Positions 44,554 through 55,261 of a stretch of DNA of 64,000 bases are shown here, in pieces (the first letter of the stretch is position 1; the number at the start of each line of letters is the position of its first letter). The stretch covers positions 186,001-250,000 of the forward strand of contig NZ_FNCJ01000001.1 of NCBI RefSeq assembly GCF_900100735.1. The letters are read 5' to 3'. This stretch comes from Paraburkholderia phenazinium (lineage in GTDB: Bacteria > Pseudomonadota > Gammaproteobacteria > Burkholderiales > Burkholderiaceae). The notes under the pieces were generated by a model that saw only the letters and a list, made by a program, of their open reading frames with translations, did not search any database and was not told the origin of the DNA. The position numbers and the translations under genes were made by a program.

Positions 44554-45236
44554 ACCCGGCGAGGTTCGGCGATGAGGACGTGCCAGGACGGGTCTATCCA
44601 GGCGTTGACTGGTTGACCACGGACATCTCTACTAGTGGACCAGTCACGGCAAAACACCTGCGTGGATGAAGGACACCACCAATCGTGGCGCGTAGCTGTG
44701 AGCGCGTCGACCGCCCTAGCGGTTTGCGCTGCGCATTCGACAATCGATCGAGGAATCACGTCGACCTGATCAGCGCTCGACTTATAACCGATGAGAGACC
44801 GATAAAGCCGGAGCCAATCGGTCTCAATATCCGTGTCGTCGCACCAGATCAAGAACTTGTCCGGTCGAAGTTCGGTCGGCGTGACTTCGCCGTTTTCCTG
44901 ATCGTCTTCGCAGCGCCAAAGCCACTTCCCGCAGATTCGGCGAGCGTCGGAAAGCGCTCATTGCCGGCGCTCAAGAAGATGCGGCCATCAAGGCCGACGC
45001 CGCCATTCGGAATTTCGGCGCAGTCGGGCGGTGGATGAATCCCCGACACGATCAACGTCCCATCGATGGGCGTCCAAGTCGGCTGGTTGAGGTACTCCTT
45101 CAATACGGCATAAAGCTGCCTCGCGGCAGCGATGTGTTCTGGTGGTGATTGGTCTTTCGTCATTGCCCGTCGCAGCACTCCGATTCGCGAGGCCTATCGC
45201 CTCAAGCCACGGATTCTTCGCGTACTTAGCCGGCAC
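44535..45236 (-). pseudogene. Frameshifted relative of the 43135-43995 gene
   Basis: Three overlapping frames carry pieces of one protein: an N-terminal AKYAKNPWLEAIGLANRS piece (45236 downward), then AARQLYAVLKEYLNQPTWTPIDGTLIVSGIHPP (45178-44849) and then RPDKFLIWCDDTDIETDWLRLYRS with a final part to 44535. The TPI-G-LIVSGI-P pattern matches the neighbouring hypothetical gene. At least two frameshifts break it. I treat it as a decayed paralogue. Confidence 0.55.
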
Positions 45237-45388
45237 ACGAAAGAGCTATACGTGCGCCGGTCCGGTACTGTCTAGGTCTCATTTGAATGGCTGGGCGAGA
45301 CAAGAATGCGCCCGATTGACCGCATGGAACGGCATGGATCGAAGTTGACCAAAACCGGTTACACATCGGTTACATGCCCTGCAGAAAC

Positions 45389-45424
45389 AAAAAAGGGTTA
45401 CAGGCAAATCAGCCGTAACCCTTT
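45389..45424 (-). terminator. Terminator of the tRNA-Ala gene
   Basis: On the minus strand AAAGGGTTAC (45415-45424) pairs perfectly with GTAACCCTTT (45392-45401), loop 13 nt, followed by a run of T (45389-45394 read as A on plus). It lies 12 bp past the tRNA 3' end. The same hairpin may also work on the plus strand with a weaker T-run. Confidence 0.65.
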
Positions 45425-45435
45425 GATTTTATTTG

Positions 45436-45508
<73 letters not shown>

Positions 45509-45520
45509 AAAGACCAAATT

Positions 45521-45551
45521 ATTCTAGCACAAGGATTTTCGCTTTTGCCAA
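45521..45551 (-). promoter_or_regulatory. Candidate promoter of tRNA-Ala
   Basis: TTGGCA (45546-45551, minus) and TAGAAT (45521-45526, minus) are 19 bp apart and lie 12-43 bp upstream of the tRNA 5' end. The -10 match is good; the spacing is a little long. Confidence 0.45.
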
Positions 45552-45572
45552 GCCCCCGAGTGCCTCAAAAAG

Positions 45573-45944
45573 TCATTTCGAAGGCGCGTTGGCCAGCACC
45601 CAATCCACCACCGTACGGATATCCGAATCGCTCATTGCCGGGTGGGCCGGCATCGGAATCGCGCCCCACACACCCGAGCCGCCGTTCTTCACCTTGAGCG
45701 CCAGCTTGACCGGCGCCTGGGCATCGCCCTTGTACTTCGCGGCGATCTGCTGGAACGACGGGCCAACCAGCTTGCGATCCACCGCGTGACAGCCCATGCA
45801 TGCGTTCGACCGCGCGATGTTCAGACCGCGCGGCGCATCGTCAGCATGCGCGCTCGCAGCCAACCCGGCCAGCATCAGTGCAGCCCCCAAGCTCAACAAA
45901 CTCCGCCCGCCATCGCGAGGCGCAAAAAAACCGCCCCGCTTCAT
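45573..45944 (-). CDS. Class I cytochrome c, periplasmic
   Basis: The 123-residue precursor has a signal peptide (LLSLGAALMLAGLAASAHA, cleavage near residue 34) and a single heme site CMGCH at about 49-53 with AIPMPAHPAMSDSDIRTVVDWVLA giving the distal Met. This is a small soluble class I cytochrome c carrying electrons in the periplasm. It overlaps dolP by 4 nt. First intact core gene after the island. Confidence 0.88.
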   Translation of the reverse strand: MKRGGFFAPRDGGRSLLSLGAALMLAGLAASAHADDAPRGLNIARSNACMGCHAVDRKLVGPSFQQIAAKYKGDAQAPVKLALKVKNGGSGVWGAIPMPAHPAMSDSDIRTVVDWVLANAPSK

Positions 45945-46735
45945 TGGCTCACCTGCGGATTGCCCGGATGCACCTGGGTCGAATTCGTCACCGGCGCCGG
46001 CGGCTGCTGATCGAGCGGACGCGAACTCACCGAAGCATCCGGCACCGCGCCGACCGTCGCATCGGTCGTCGGCGGAGGCGGCGGTGCAGCCGGCGCGCTG
46101 GCTGCTGCCGCAGTCGTTGCGGAGCCGTCGGTCGGCAGGATGTACTGGAACACCTTCACCACCTGTGTCACGCCAGGCACACGGCTCGCCACGTCGGCGC
46201 CGCGCGCGCCTTCATCGCGAGTGACCAGGCCCATCAGGTACACCGAGCCGTTCTCGCACACCACCTTGAAGTTGTTCGCCGAAATGTTCTTCTCGGCAAT
46301 CAGGGCCGTCTTGACCCGTGTTTCAAGGTACGAATCGTTGGTCCGCGAGGACAGCTCAGCCGCCGGCGCAATCGTCAACTCGTTGACAATCGCATTGACG
46401 TTGTTGAGCGAGCGCACAATCTGCTCGGCCTTCTGCTTCGATACGTCGTCCGGCACTTCGCCGGTCAGCAGCACGCGCCGGTTGAACACCGTCACGTTGA
46501 CATGCGCCGTTTGCGGCAGATTCTGGTTGATCTGCGTGAGCGATTTCACCTGGATCTCACGATCTTCGGTTTGCGCACCGAGCGTGCGCCGATCGGTCGC
46601 CATCAGTGCGCCGCCGCCCGCCGCGCCGGCCACCAGCAGGAAACACCCCTGCAACGTCGCGGACAGCCCGGCCGCCAGCCCCACCACCAGTGTGGTTCTC
46701 ACCAGTGTCGTCTTGATGCGAAATGCGCTCATCAA
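45941..46735 (-). CDS. dolP: DolP-type (YraP) dual BON-domain outer-membrane lipoprotein
   Basis: The 264-residue precursor has a lipoprotein signal (LAAGLSATLQGC, acylated Cys near residue 31). Two BON domains follow, at about 65-130 (NVTVFNRRVLLTGEVPDDVSKQKAEQIV) and 145-215 (VKTALIAEKNISANNFKVVCENGSVYLMG), then a Pro/Ala tail. DolP supports outer-membrane integrity, and the order SIS-dolP is conserved in beta- and gammaproteobacteria. It overlaps the cytochrome c gene by 4 nt and follows the SIS gene by 17 bp, as an operon. Confidence 0.88.
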   Translation of the reverse strand: MMSAFRIKTTLVRTTLVVGLAAGLSATLQGCFLLVAGAAGGGALMATDRRTLGAQTEDREIQVKSLTQINQNLPQTAHVNVTVFNRRVLLTGEVPDDVSKQKAEQIVRSLNNVNAIVNELTIAPAAELSSRTNDSYLETRVKTALIAEKNISANNFKVVCENGSVYLMGLVTRDEGARGADVASRVPGVTQVVKVFQYILPTDGSATTAAAASAPAAPPPPPTTDATVGAVPDASVSSRPLDQQPPAPVTNSTQVHPGNPQVSQ

Positions 46736-46752
46736 CTAGCTCTCCTTCGGAA

Positions 46753-48897
<2,145 letters not shown>

Positions 48898-49026
48898 AGG
48901 GCCGCGCGAGCGGCGATCTTCAGACCCACACGCCAGCGGTGAACCGAGCCGCGTGTGGGATGTAGCGTGGGTGTAAGCAGTAAACCGAGAAGCAGAGACA
49001 GCGGCAAGCCGCGCGCCTGCGTTACG

Positions 49027-49629
49027 TCATTTGACGTCGTTGCCGTTCGACGCCAGCGTCTCGGCCTGTTCCGTCTTGGCTTCCTGCGGCGTCAAACCTT
49101 CGATCTCCACGCGCGCCGTACCGGCACGCTGCATATGCAACGCCGTCGCCGCGGCCATGGAAAGGTCGAGTACCCGGCCGCGCGCGAACGGGCCGCGGTC
49201 GTTGATGCGGACGATCACCGAGCGGTCGGTGGCCGGATTGGTCACGCGCACGTACGAGCCGAGCGGCAGCGTGCGGTGCGCGGCCGTGAGCGCGTGCATG
49301 TCGAAGCGCTCGCCGTTTGCGGTGCGGCGGCCGTGGAAGAACCTGCCGTACCAGGAGGCGCGGCCGGTTTCGTGGTAGCCAGCTACGCTGGGGCCAGAAG
49401 CCGTGAGGGGCTGGGCGTCGGCAAGCGGGGTACCGCTGGCCTCAGAAGCCGCTGCGGCAGGCGAACCGAAGGCTTGCGGAGCGAAGGAGCCCGCGCCGCC
49501 AGCTTGCGCGCTCTTGGTGCTGAGCGGCGGGTTACTTGCCTGATTGGCCGCGTTCGGGGGCACTGCGCACCCTGCGAGCACAAAAAAGGCAAAAAGACTC
49601 CCCATACTTCGGGATGACCGAGTTTTCAT
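49027..49629 (-). CDS. rlpA: RlpA septal-ring lytic transglycosylase (lipoprotein)
   Basis: From the ATG at 49629 the protein has 200 residues. A lipobox FVLAGC acylates Cys near residue 21. After a variable Ala/Ser linker the double-psi beta-barrel RlpA domain starts with GRASWYGRFFHGRRTANGERFD and ends in VRINDRGPFARGRVLDLS, the conserved substrate region. RlpA cleaves naked glycan strands at the septum. No SPOR domain follows, so this is a short version. An upstream in-frame start at 49659 would precede the signal. Confidence 0.9.
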   Translation of the reverse strand: MKTRSSRSMGSLFAFFVLAGCAVPPNAANQASNPPLSTKSAQAGGAGSFAPQAFGSPAAAASEASGTPLADAQPLTASGPSVAGYHETGRASWYGRFFHGRRTANGERFDMHALTAAHRTLPLGSYVRVTNPATDRSVIVRINDRGPFARGRVLDLSMAAATALHMQRAGTARVEIEGLTPQEAKTEQAETLASNGNDVK

Positions 49630-50255
49630 AAGACGTGCAATCACAATGTCGAGCCGCATCACGCGATAGCTGCGTGTTGCTGCGACTCCGGCGGAAAGCG
49701 GACGACTACGCGCCGCGCAACAATGCGCAGTACGCTGAAGCCCGCACGCGGCATACGCTGCCGCTCCCGCACGGTTAATTTTCACGTCTGGCGCAACCTG
49801 TCCCCGGCAGCCTGACCAGACCCCACAAGCCGCCATCGAACGTGGCAATCACGTTCTTGCACGCTCAACACGAGCGCGCAGGAACGGCGGCGTAGGCCCC
49901 ACCCAGCGTCACGGCAGTAGGCCGTTGCAGGCGCGTGGCACCTGGCTGGACGAGACGTGCGCATCGGACGCATCCGATGCTGGATTTGCCGTCAACAACA
50001 ACTACGACGGCACTTACTTGACGACGATCGGCGCTCCATTTCTCATGGGGACGCATCGCCCTTTGGCAGTACGCTTTCCGTACACAAGGCGCCATTATAC
50101 CTAAAAGACAATTTCGAGACGCCAAGGTGCTGATAACTTTGATGAATTTTCACTATTGCTGCAAAAATGGGCATTGCCGACCACCCATTCGGCATATCGG
50201 CGAGGGCCTTGCAGCGCCGGTACAATCAACGTTTTTGCTGCGGCCTACCGTCCTC
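49630..50255. other. Long intergenic region between rlpA and MBL hydrolase
   Basis: About 620 bp separating divergent genes. A perfect TATAAT lies on the minus strand near 50093-50098 without a good -35. No gene or repeat can be supported; small ORFs lack ribosome sites. It probably contains both promoters. Confidence 0.4.
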
Positions 50256-50900
50256 ATGAAAGTCACTCTGATCCCTGTCACGCCGTTCCAGCAGAACTGC
50301 TCGCTGCTCGTTTGCGAGGCAACGGGACGCGCCGCCGTCGTCGATCCGGGTGGCGACCTCGAGATCATCCAGGGCGAAGTTGCGCGCCAGAATGTATCGG
50401 TAGAAAAGGTCTTCCTGACGCACGGCCATATCGACCACTGTGCCGGCGCGAAGAGCTTGGCCATGCATTACGGTGTCCCAATCGACGGCCCGCATCCCGA
50501 CGAACGCTTCTGGCTCGACAAGCTGCCCGACCAGAGCACGCGCTTTGGCTTCCCGGCCGCGCAGGCCTTCGAACCGGACCGCTGGCTGCAAGACGGCGAG
50601 ACCGTGCAGTTCGGCAATGAAACGCTGGAGGTCTATCACTGCCCCGGCCATACGCCCGGCCACGTGATCTTCTTTAGCCGCGCGCACCGGCTCGCGCTGG
50701 TAGGCGACGTGCTGTTCGCCGGCTCGATCGGCCGCACCGATTTTCCGCGCGGCAATCATGCCGACCTGATCCGCTCGATCCGCGAAAAGCTCTGGCCGCT
50801 TGGCGACGACGTCACCTTCGTGCCCGGCCACGGGCCTACGTCGACGTTCGGCGCCGAGCGCCGCACGAACCCGCATGTCGCAGATGGAGTGAGTGCATGA
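50256..50900 (+). CDS. MBL-fold (glyoxalase II-like) metallohydrolase
   Basis: The 214-residue protein has the metallo-beta-lactamase fold motif THGHIDHC at about 56-63 (HxHxDH), [24 protein letters not shown] and VPGHGP, binding two metals. It resembles the small glyoxalase II-like hydrolases (GloC type) that may cleave S-lactoylglutathione. The ATG at 50256 is chosen; upstream reading is open but unconserved. It overlaps the exonuclease gene by 4 nt. Confidence 0.88.
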   Translation: MKVTLIPVTPFQQNCSLLVCEATGRAAVVDPGGDLEIIQGEVARQNVSVEKVFLTHGHIDHCAGAKSLAMHYGVPIDGPHPDERFWLDKLPDQSTRFGFPAAQAFEPDRWLQDGETVQFGNETLEVYHCPGHTPGHVIFFSRAHRLALVGDVLFAGSIGRTDFPRGNHADLIRSIREKLWPLGDDVTFVPGHGPTSTFGAERRTNPHVADGVSA

Positions 50901-51559
50901 GCGCCGAAATCTATGTGAGCACCGATGTCGAAGCGGACGGCCCGATCCCCGGCCCGCACTCCATGCTCAGTTTCGCCTCGGCCGCCTATACGGAAGACAA
51001 GCAACTGATCGGCACCTTCTCGGCGAACCTCGAACTGCTGGAGGGCGCGAGCCCCCATCCGGTCCAGGAAGCCTGGTGGAAGACCCAGCCCGATGCATGG
51101 GCGGCCTGCCGCGTGGATCTGCAGAAACCGGCCAAGGCGCTGGAGGCGTACGTGACGTGGGTTGAGGCGCTGCCCGGCAAGCCGGTCTTCGTGGCGATGC
51201 CGGCTGGCTTCGATTTCACCTTCATGTTCTGGTACATGATGCGCTTCACCGGCCGCTGCCCGTTTTCATGGTCGGCGCTCGACATCAAGACGCTGGCCTT
51301 TGCGATGACCGGCCTGCCCTATCGCAAATGCATCAAGCCGCGCTTGCCACAGCGGTGGTTCGATGAACACCCCCACACCCACGTCGCGCTCGACGATGCG
51401 ATCGAACAGGGCGCCCTGTTCTGCAATATGCTCGCCGAGTTGCGCGGCAACCAGGCCGCGCTGGCTGACCATACCAGCGCTATAGCGGCAGCGGCTAAGG
51501 CAGCAGCGAAAGATGGGGACGGCACAGGGCAAAATGTCGCCGTCAAACCGGCAAATTAG
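50897..51559 (+). CDS. DEDD-type 3'-5' exonuclease-like protein
   Basis: The 220-residue protein has the DnaQ-like order: [12 protein letters not shown] at about 7-18 (first Asp and Glu), a middle [15 protein letters not shown] (Asp replaced in part by aromatic neighbours) and [13 protein letters not shown] at about 160-172 with His and Asp of the DEDDh type. It could degrade RNA or DNA 3' ends. The C-terminal tail is Ala/Lys rich. It is coupled to the MBL gene by a 4-nt overlap. Confidence 0.72.
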   Translation: MSAEIYVSTDVEADGPIPGPHSMLSFASAAYTEDKQLIGTFSANLELLEGASPHPVQEAWWKTQPDAWAACRVDLQKPAKALEAYVTWVEALPGKPVFVAMPAGFDFTFMFWYMMRFTGRCPFSWSALDIKTLAFAMTGLPYRKCIKPRLPQRWFDEHPHTHVALDDAIEQGALFCNMLAELRGNQAALADHTSAIAAAAKAAAKDGDGTGQNVAVKPAN

Positions 51560-51647
51560 GTAATCTCCCTCGTCAGAGCCGTTTTACATTGCGTTTCGTT
51601 TTCACCGCCTCTACTATTAGGAACATGGCACGCCAATGGAGGCGCAG

Positions 51648-52106
51648 TTGACACTCGATACGTTCTCTCAAAAGATCCTGCGCCTGCTGCAGCTCGACGC
51701 TCGCCGCTCGGTGCAGGAGATCTCCGACCAGGTCGGCCTGTCCAGCACACCGTGCTGGCGGCGGATCAAGGATATGGAGCAATCGGGGGTGATCCAGCGC
51801 TATACGGCCTTGCTGGATCGCGAAAAGCTCGGACTGCATGTGTGCGCACTCGCCCACATCCATCTGACGCGCCACACGGAAGGTGGGGTCGAGCAGTTCG
51901 AGCGGGAAATCGCCACCTGTCCCGAAGTGACCGAGTGCTACAGCACCACAGGCGAGTCCGATTACATCCTCAAGATCGTCGCGCCGGACATCAAGGCCTA
52001 CGATGCGTTTCTGCACGAGCGCATCTTCAAGATTCCGGCGGTCGCGCAAGTGCGCACGAGCGTCGTGCTGCGTGAAATCAAGTTCGACACGCAGCTGCCG
52101 CTTTAA
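51648..52106 (+). CDS. Lrp/AsnC-family transcriptional regulator
   Basis: The protein has an N-terminal winged-helix DNA-binding domain (FSQKILRLLQLDARRSVQEI, SSTPCWRRIKDMEQSGVI) and a C-terminal RAM ligand domain (ALAHIHLTRH, CPEVTECYSTTGESDYILKI). Start: GGAGG lies 5 nt before a TTG at 51648, where conserved sequence begins, giving 152 residues; an ATG 12 bp upstream overlaps the ribosome site. The ligand is probably an amino acid, unknown which. Confidence 0.9.
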   Translation: MTLDTFSQKILRLLQLDARRSVQEISDQVGLSSTPCWRRIKDMEQSGVIQRYTALLDREKLGLHVCALAHIHLTRHTEGGVEQFEREIATCPEVTECYSTTGESDYILKIVAPDIKAYDAFLHERIFKIPAVAQVRTSVVLREIKFDTQLPL

Positions 52107-52206
52107 GAGGCCGGGTTCCGTGGGGCCAGGCTAGGACCTGGCTAGTAGCGATGGGTCTGCTGCGGCAGCCCGCGATAGCCCGGCCGGTGCGCCGGACTGC
52201 CCTGCT

Positions 52207-53418
52207 CTATACGATGTCGTGACGTTCCGTAGCCGGTTGCGTGGCCGCCGCGCCGGGCAAACCTTCGTCCATGACCCGCGATATGCTCAGACGGCGTACG
52301 CCTAGCCGGTTCTTCAGTCCTGTCAGATCCAGTTGCGCCAGGCGCTGCGCGTCGCTCTCGCCGGCGCTGGGTGCGCTGGCGGGCAGTGTCACGTCGACGT
52401 CGAGACCCGTACTCAAGTAGTGAATATTCACCGCCGCGGCGTGCTCGCCCTGCGCAGCCAAGGCCGCCTCGACTTCCGCGACGACGCGCTCGCGGGGCGG
52501 CAAATTGACCGGCGGCCGCGCCAGCGCATCGTTTTCCGGATCGACGTGGATCAGCGCATCGAGCACGCGGCTGTCGGTCAGCACACGCGAGCGCGCCGAC
52601 TCGGCAATATAGTGTCCTTCCGAGACGGAGATCAGCGGATCGACCAGGATGTGTGCGTCGACCAGCGCGAAGTCGCCCATCTTGCGCGTGCGCAGTTCAT
52701 GCACGTCTCGCACGCCGGGTGTCGACATCAGCAGTTTGCGGACGTCGTCGGTGGCGGCATCGTCGAGTGCCCGGTCCGACAGATCCTGCAGCGCATCCCA
52801 GCCGAAGGTCCAGCCCATTCGCGCGACCATAAAACCGACAATCGCGGCCGCAATCGGATCGAGAAGCCGCACGCCAGCCAGACTGCCGATAATGCCGATT
52901 GCGACCACCAGCGATGAAGCCGCATCGGAACGCGCATGCCAGGCATTGGCAATCAACATGGCGGAACGCACGCGTTGCGCTTCACGCAGCATGTAACGAA
53001 ACAAAGCCTCTTTCGAAACGAGCACCAATACGGCAACCGCGAGGGCACTCAGGTGTACCGCGGGAATATCCTGCAAATGCGCAAGGCGCGTACCGGCGCG
53101 CCACAGCATGCCGACGCCGACTGCAATAAGCAGTGCACCAAGAAACAGCGAAGCGACTGTCTCGTAGCGGCTGTGGCCGTAATTGTGATCGGCGTCCGGC
53201 TTCGCGCCGCTATGGCGATTGGCGACAAGTACGACAAAATCCGAAACCAGGTCGGCGAGCGAGTGCACGCCGTCGGCGACGAGTGCCTGCGAATGGGCAA
53301 TCACGCCGATGACGATTTGCAGTGCCATCAACACCGTATTGAGCGCAATACTGACAAAGGTACTTTTGCGCGCGACGTCGTGTTTTTCTGCTGATTGTGC
53401 GTCGAGAGTGGAGAGCAT
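52207..53418 (-). CDS. Cation diffusion facilitator (CDF) metal exporter
   Basis: The 403-residue protein has six predicted transmembrane segments in residues 25-220 and the CDF metal-binding motifs: LVADGVHSLADLVSDFVVL (about 45-62, the HxxxD pair) and NAWHARSDAASSLVV (about 160-175). The C-terminal cytosolic domain (about 225-390) has His-rich spots (VRDVHELRTRKMGDFALVDAHILVD). It likely exports Zn2+, Co2+ or Fe2+ with proton antiport. The ~95-residue C-terminal extension is longer than in FieF-type proteins. Confidence 0.9.
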   Translation of the reverse strand: MLSTLDAQSAEKHDVARKSTFVSIALNTVLMALQIVIGVIAHSQALVADGVHSLADLVSDFVVLVANRHSGAKPDADHNYGHSRYETVASLFLGALLIAVGVGMLWRAGTRLAHLQDIPAVHLSALAVAVLVLVSKEALFRYMLREAQRVRSAMLIANAWHARSDAASSLVVAIGIIGSLAGVRLLDPIAAAIVGFMVARMGWTFGWDALQDLSDRALDDAATDDVRKLLMSTPGVRDVHELRTRKMGDFALVDAHILVDPLISVSEGHYIAESARSRVLTDSRVLDALIHVDPENDALARPPVNLPPRERVVAEVEAALAAQGEHAAAVNIHYLSTGLDVDVTLPASAPSAGESDAQRLAQLDLTGLKNRLGVRRLSISRVMDEGLPGAAATQPATERHDIV

Positions 53419-53611
53419 GGGTGCGGACCGGATTCTGAATGCCCGGATTCTAACCGCCGCATCGTGACAAATCCCGCAATCCCCTAAAATTCTCTTTTAA
53501 ATCAGATGCTTATCTAAACGGGAAGCATTCGTGTTTCGCGCAAGCCGGAATGGGCACACTGAGCATAGGAAACCATGCCCGGCCAATGAGTGGCATCGGC
53601 AGCAGAAGACG

Positions 53612-53644
53612 AAAAAAAACCGCGCACCTGAAGGTTGCGCGGTT
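53612..53644 (-). terminator. Strong terminator of the H-NS gene
   Basis: On the minus strand the perfect 9-bp stem AACCGCGCA/TGCGCGGTT (53618-53626 and 53636-53644 on plus) is followed by eight T (53612-53619 as A on plus). It lies about 45 bp after the H-NS stop. Confidence 0.8.
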
Positions 53645-53687
53645 CTTTGGCCGGTAGAGCAATAAACCGCCCACCCGGTTAGTGCGA

Positions 53688-53990
53688 TTAACGTTGGATC
53701 AGAAACTTCTCACGATCCTGACCGGCGATCCAACGCGGCGGTTTGCCGCGGCCGGACCACGTGCTGCCGCTATCCGGGTCGCGATATTTCGGCGCGACGC
53801 CGGCACGAGGACGGCCTACTTTCGCATTCTTACCACGGCCGCCGCCCAACTCAGCGAGCGTAATGCCGTAGTCAGCCATCTTCTGCTTGATCTCGTTCAA
53901 CACTTCCGCGTATTCACGCGACTTTGCTTCTTCGATCTGCTTTTCCAGCTTTTCTCGCTGCGCGAGTAGTTCCTTGTAGGAGGAAGACAT
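53688..53990 (-). CDS. H-NS family nucleoid protein (HvrA/Bv3F type)
   Basis: The 100-residue protein has an N-terminal coiled-coil (SYKELLAQREKLEKQIEEAKSREY) and a C-terminal DNA-binding domain (KVGRPRAGVAPKYRDPDSGSTWSGRGKPPRWI). The TWSGRGKPPRW loop inserts into AT-rich minor grooves. The upstream region 54000-54380 is AT-rich, as expected for an autoregulated H-NS-like gene. Such proteins silence horizontally acquired DNA like the island in this window. Confidence 0.92.
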   Translation of the reverse strand: MSSSYKELLAQREKLEKQIEEAKSREYAEVLNEIKQKMADYGITLAELGGGRGKNAKVGRPRAGVAPKYRDPDSGSTWSGRGKPPRWIAGQDREKFLIQR

Positions 53991-54379
53991 AGGTTCCCTT
54001 GTGGTTTGGATAAATGACTACCAGTCTGAGCCGGTTTGCCCTTTGAAGGTGTTCATGCCTCGGAATTTGCAGGCGAGATTAACACAAAATAGAAAGTGTG
54101 GAAAAGTCGAATTCTTAAATTAATTATGTTTCATTTCGTAAAATTTCATCTTGCGACGACGTTAGCAAGCCTTTCATTTACTTCTTTTTTCGCAGGTTAT
54201 GGAAAAACAGGCCATCGCGGGAGTAAATGCCGAAGTTAATTCGCAAATTATGGAAATTAATATGTGAATTGCACCAAAACATTTCATGGGATGAGAGCTT
54301 CCCCAGAGATTGGTACAAAAATATGAGATAAATAGTCGAGATGCATCAACGACTCAGTGTTTTCCCGCAATAGTAGCCA
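53991..54379. other. AT-rich upstream region of H-NS gene
   Basis: About 390 bp clearly more AT-rich than the rest of the chromosomal part, with runs such as TTAAATTAATTATG near 54115-54128. Likely a promoter with H-NS binding sites. No gene was seen. Confidence 0.45.
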
Positions 54380-55141
54380 TCATGAATCGCTCATATCTCG
54401 CGCCATGCAATCTTCTAGTGCCGCATGCAAGGAATGGGTATCTTTGGCGACAGTCTCGAATACGAAGCGGCTTCGTAAAACCCCTTTCTTGAGATCCGCG
54501 CCATAGCGGTCGATGCCCAGCAGTTCCAGGTCGCATGGCCGCTGAGGGTGAGCGTCGAACCACGCCCACAAGGCGCACTCGTCGTCGAACGACACGGGGG
54601 CGAGCGGATCGAGCTCGTCGCCGTCGAGCCAGCCCATGGCGCCAAAGCCACCTATATAGCGCAGCCGCTTGAGGGTCATCGCCCAGAAGCTGAAGTCGCC
54701 CAGCGCGAGGTAGCGCTCGGCATCCGGGTGATAGCGCAAGTAACGGCGTACCACGGCAGCCGGGTCGATCATCTCGAACGAACCCAGCAGCGTGACCCGC
54801 TGACCATTGAGCACGTCGCCATCCGGGGCGTGGGCCACCAGAAACCCGGCACGCGCATCAGCCTGCAGGTTGCGCGTGTGTTCGGCAAGCCGGCTCACGA
54901 GGATGGTCGGACGATGCCGTGCGTCGGGCGCAAACGGCAGAATCGACGGATACGGAAAACCCTCGGGCTGGCGCGAGTGAGTCGCAAGCGTGCCGGTTGC
55001 AGCCTGATGCAGCAGGTGGAGCGGAGCATGAGCAGGAATATTCAAGTGCGCGTCCTCGATAGATGGCGTGTCCTCAAGCGCCTGTTGTGAAGCAGCGCGG
55101 TCTTGAGGCCGGATAGAAAGAGATATTAATTCACACGGCAT
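54380..55141 (-). CDS. HugZ-like FMN-binding split-barrel protein
   Basis: The 253-residue protein has a pyridoxamine 5'-phosphate oxidase-like split barrel: LLHQAATGTLATHSRQPEGFPYPSILPF (about 44-72), TILVSRLAEHTRNLQADARAGFLV and GQRVTLLGSFEMID, then a C-terminal DUF2470-like part (CDLELLGIDRYGADLKK). Such HugZ-family proteins bind heme or FMN and may degrade heme. The N-terminal 20 residues vary. It is divergent from the MFS gene. Confidence 0.78.
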   Translation of the reverse strand: MPCELISLSIRPQDRAASQQALEDTPSIEDAHLNIPAHAPLHLLHQAATGTLATHSRQPEGFPYPSILPFAPDARHRPTILVSRLAEHTRNLQADARAGFLVAHAPDGDVLNGQRVTLLGSFEMIDPAAVVRRYLRYHPDAERYLALGDFSFWAMTLKRLRYIGGFGAMGWLDGDELDPLAPVSFDDECALWAWFDAHPQRPCDLELLGIDRYGADLKKGVLRSRFVFETVAKDTHSLHAALEDCMARDMSDS

Positions 55142-55261
55142 CTGCAGGACTGCGGTTGCTTCGTTAGAATCTGAAGTTCGCTTTCAGGCGGCTTTCTTGG
55201 CGCTGCCCGTTGCCTCACCGCTGTTCCTGTTCCTCTTAGCGTCCCCGCCAACGAGATTTCC

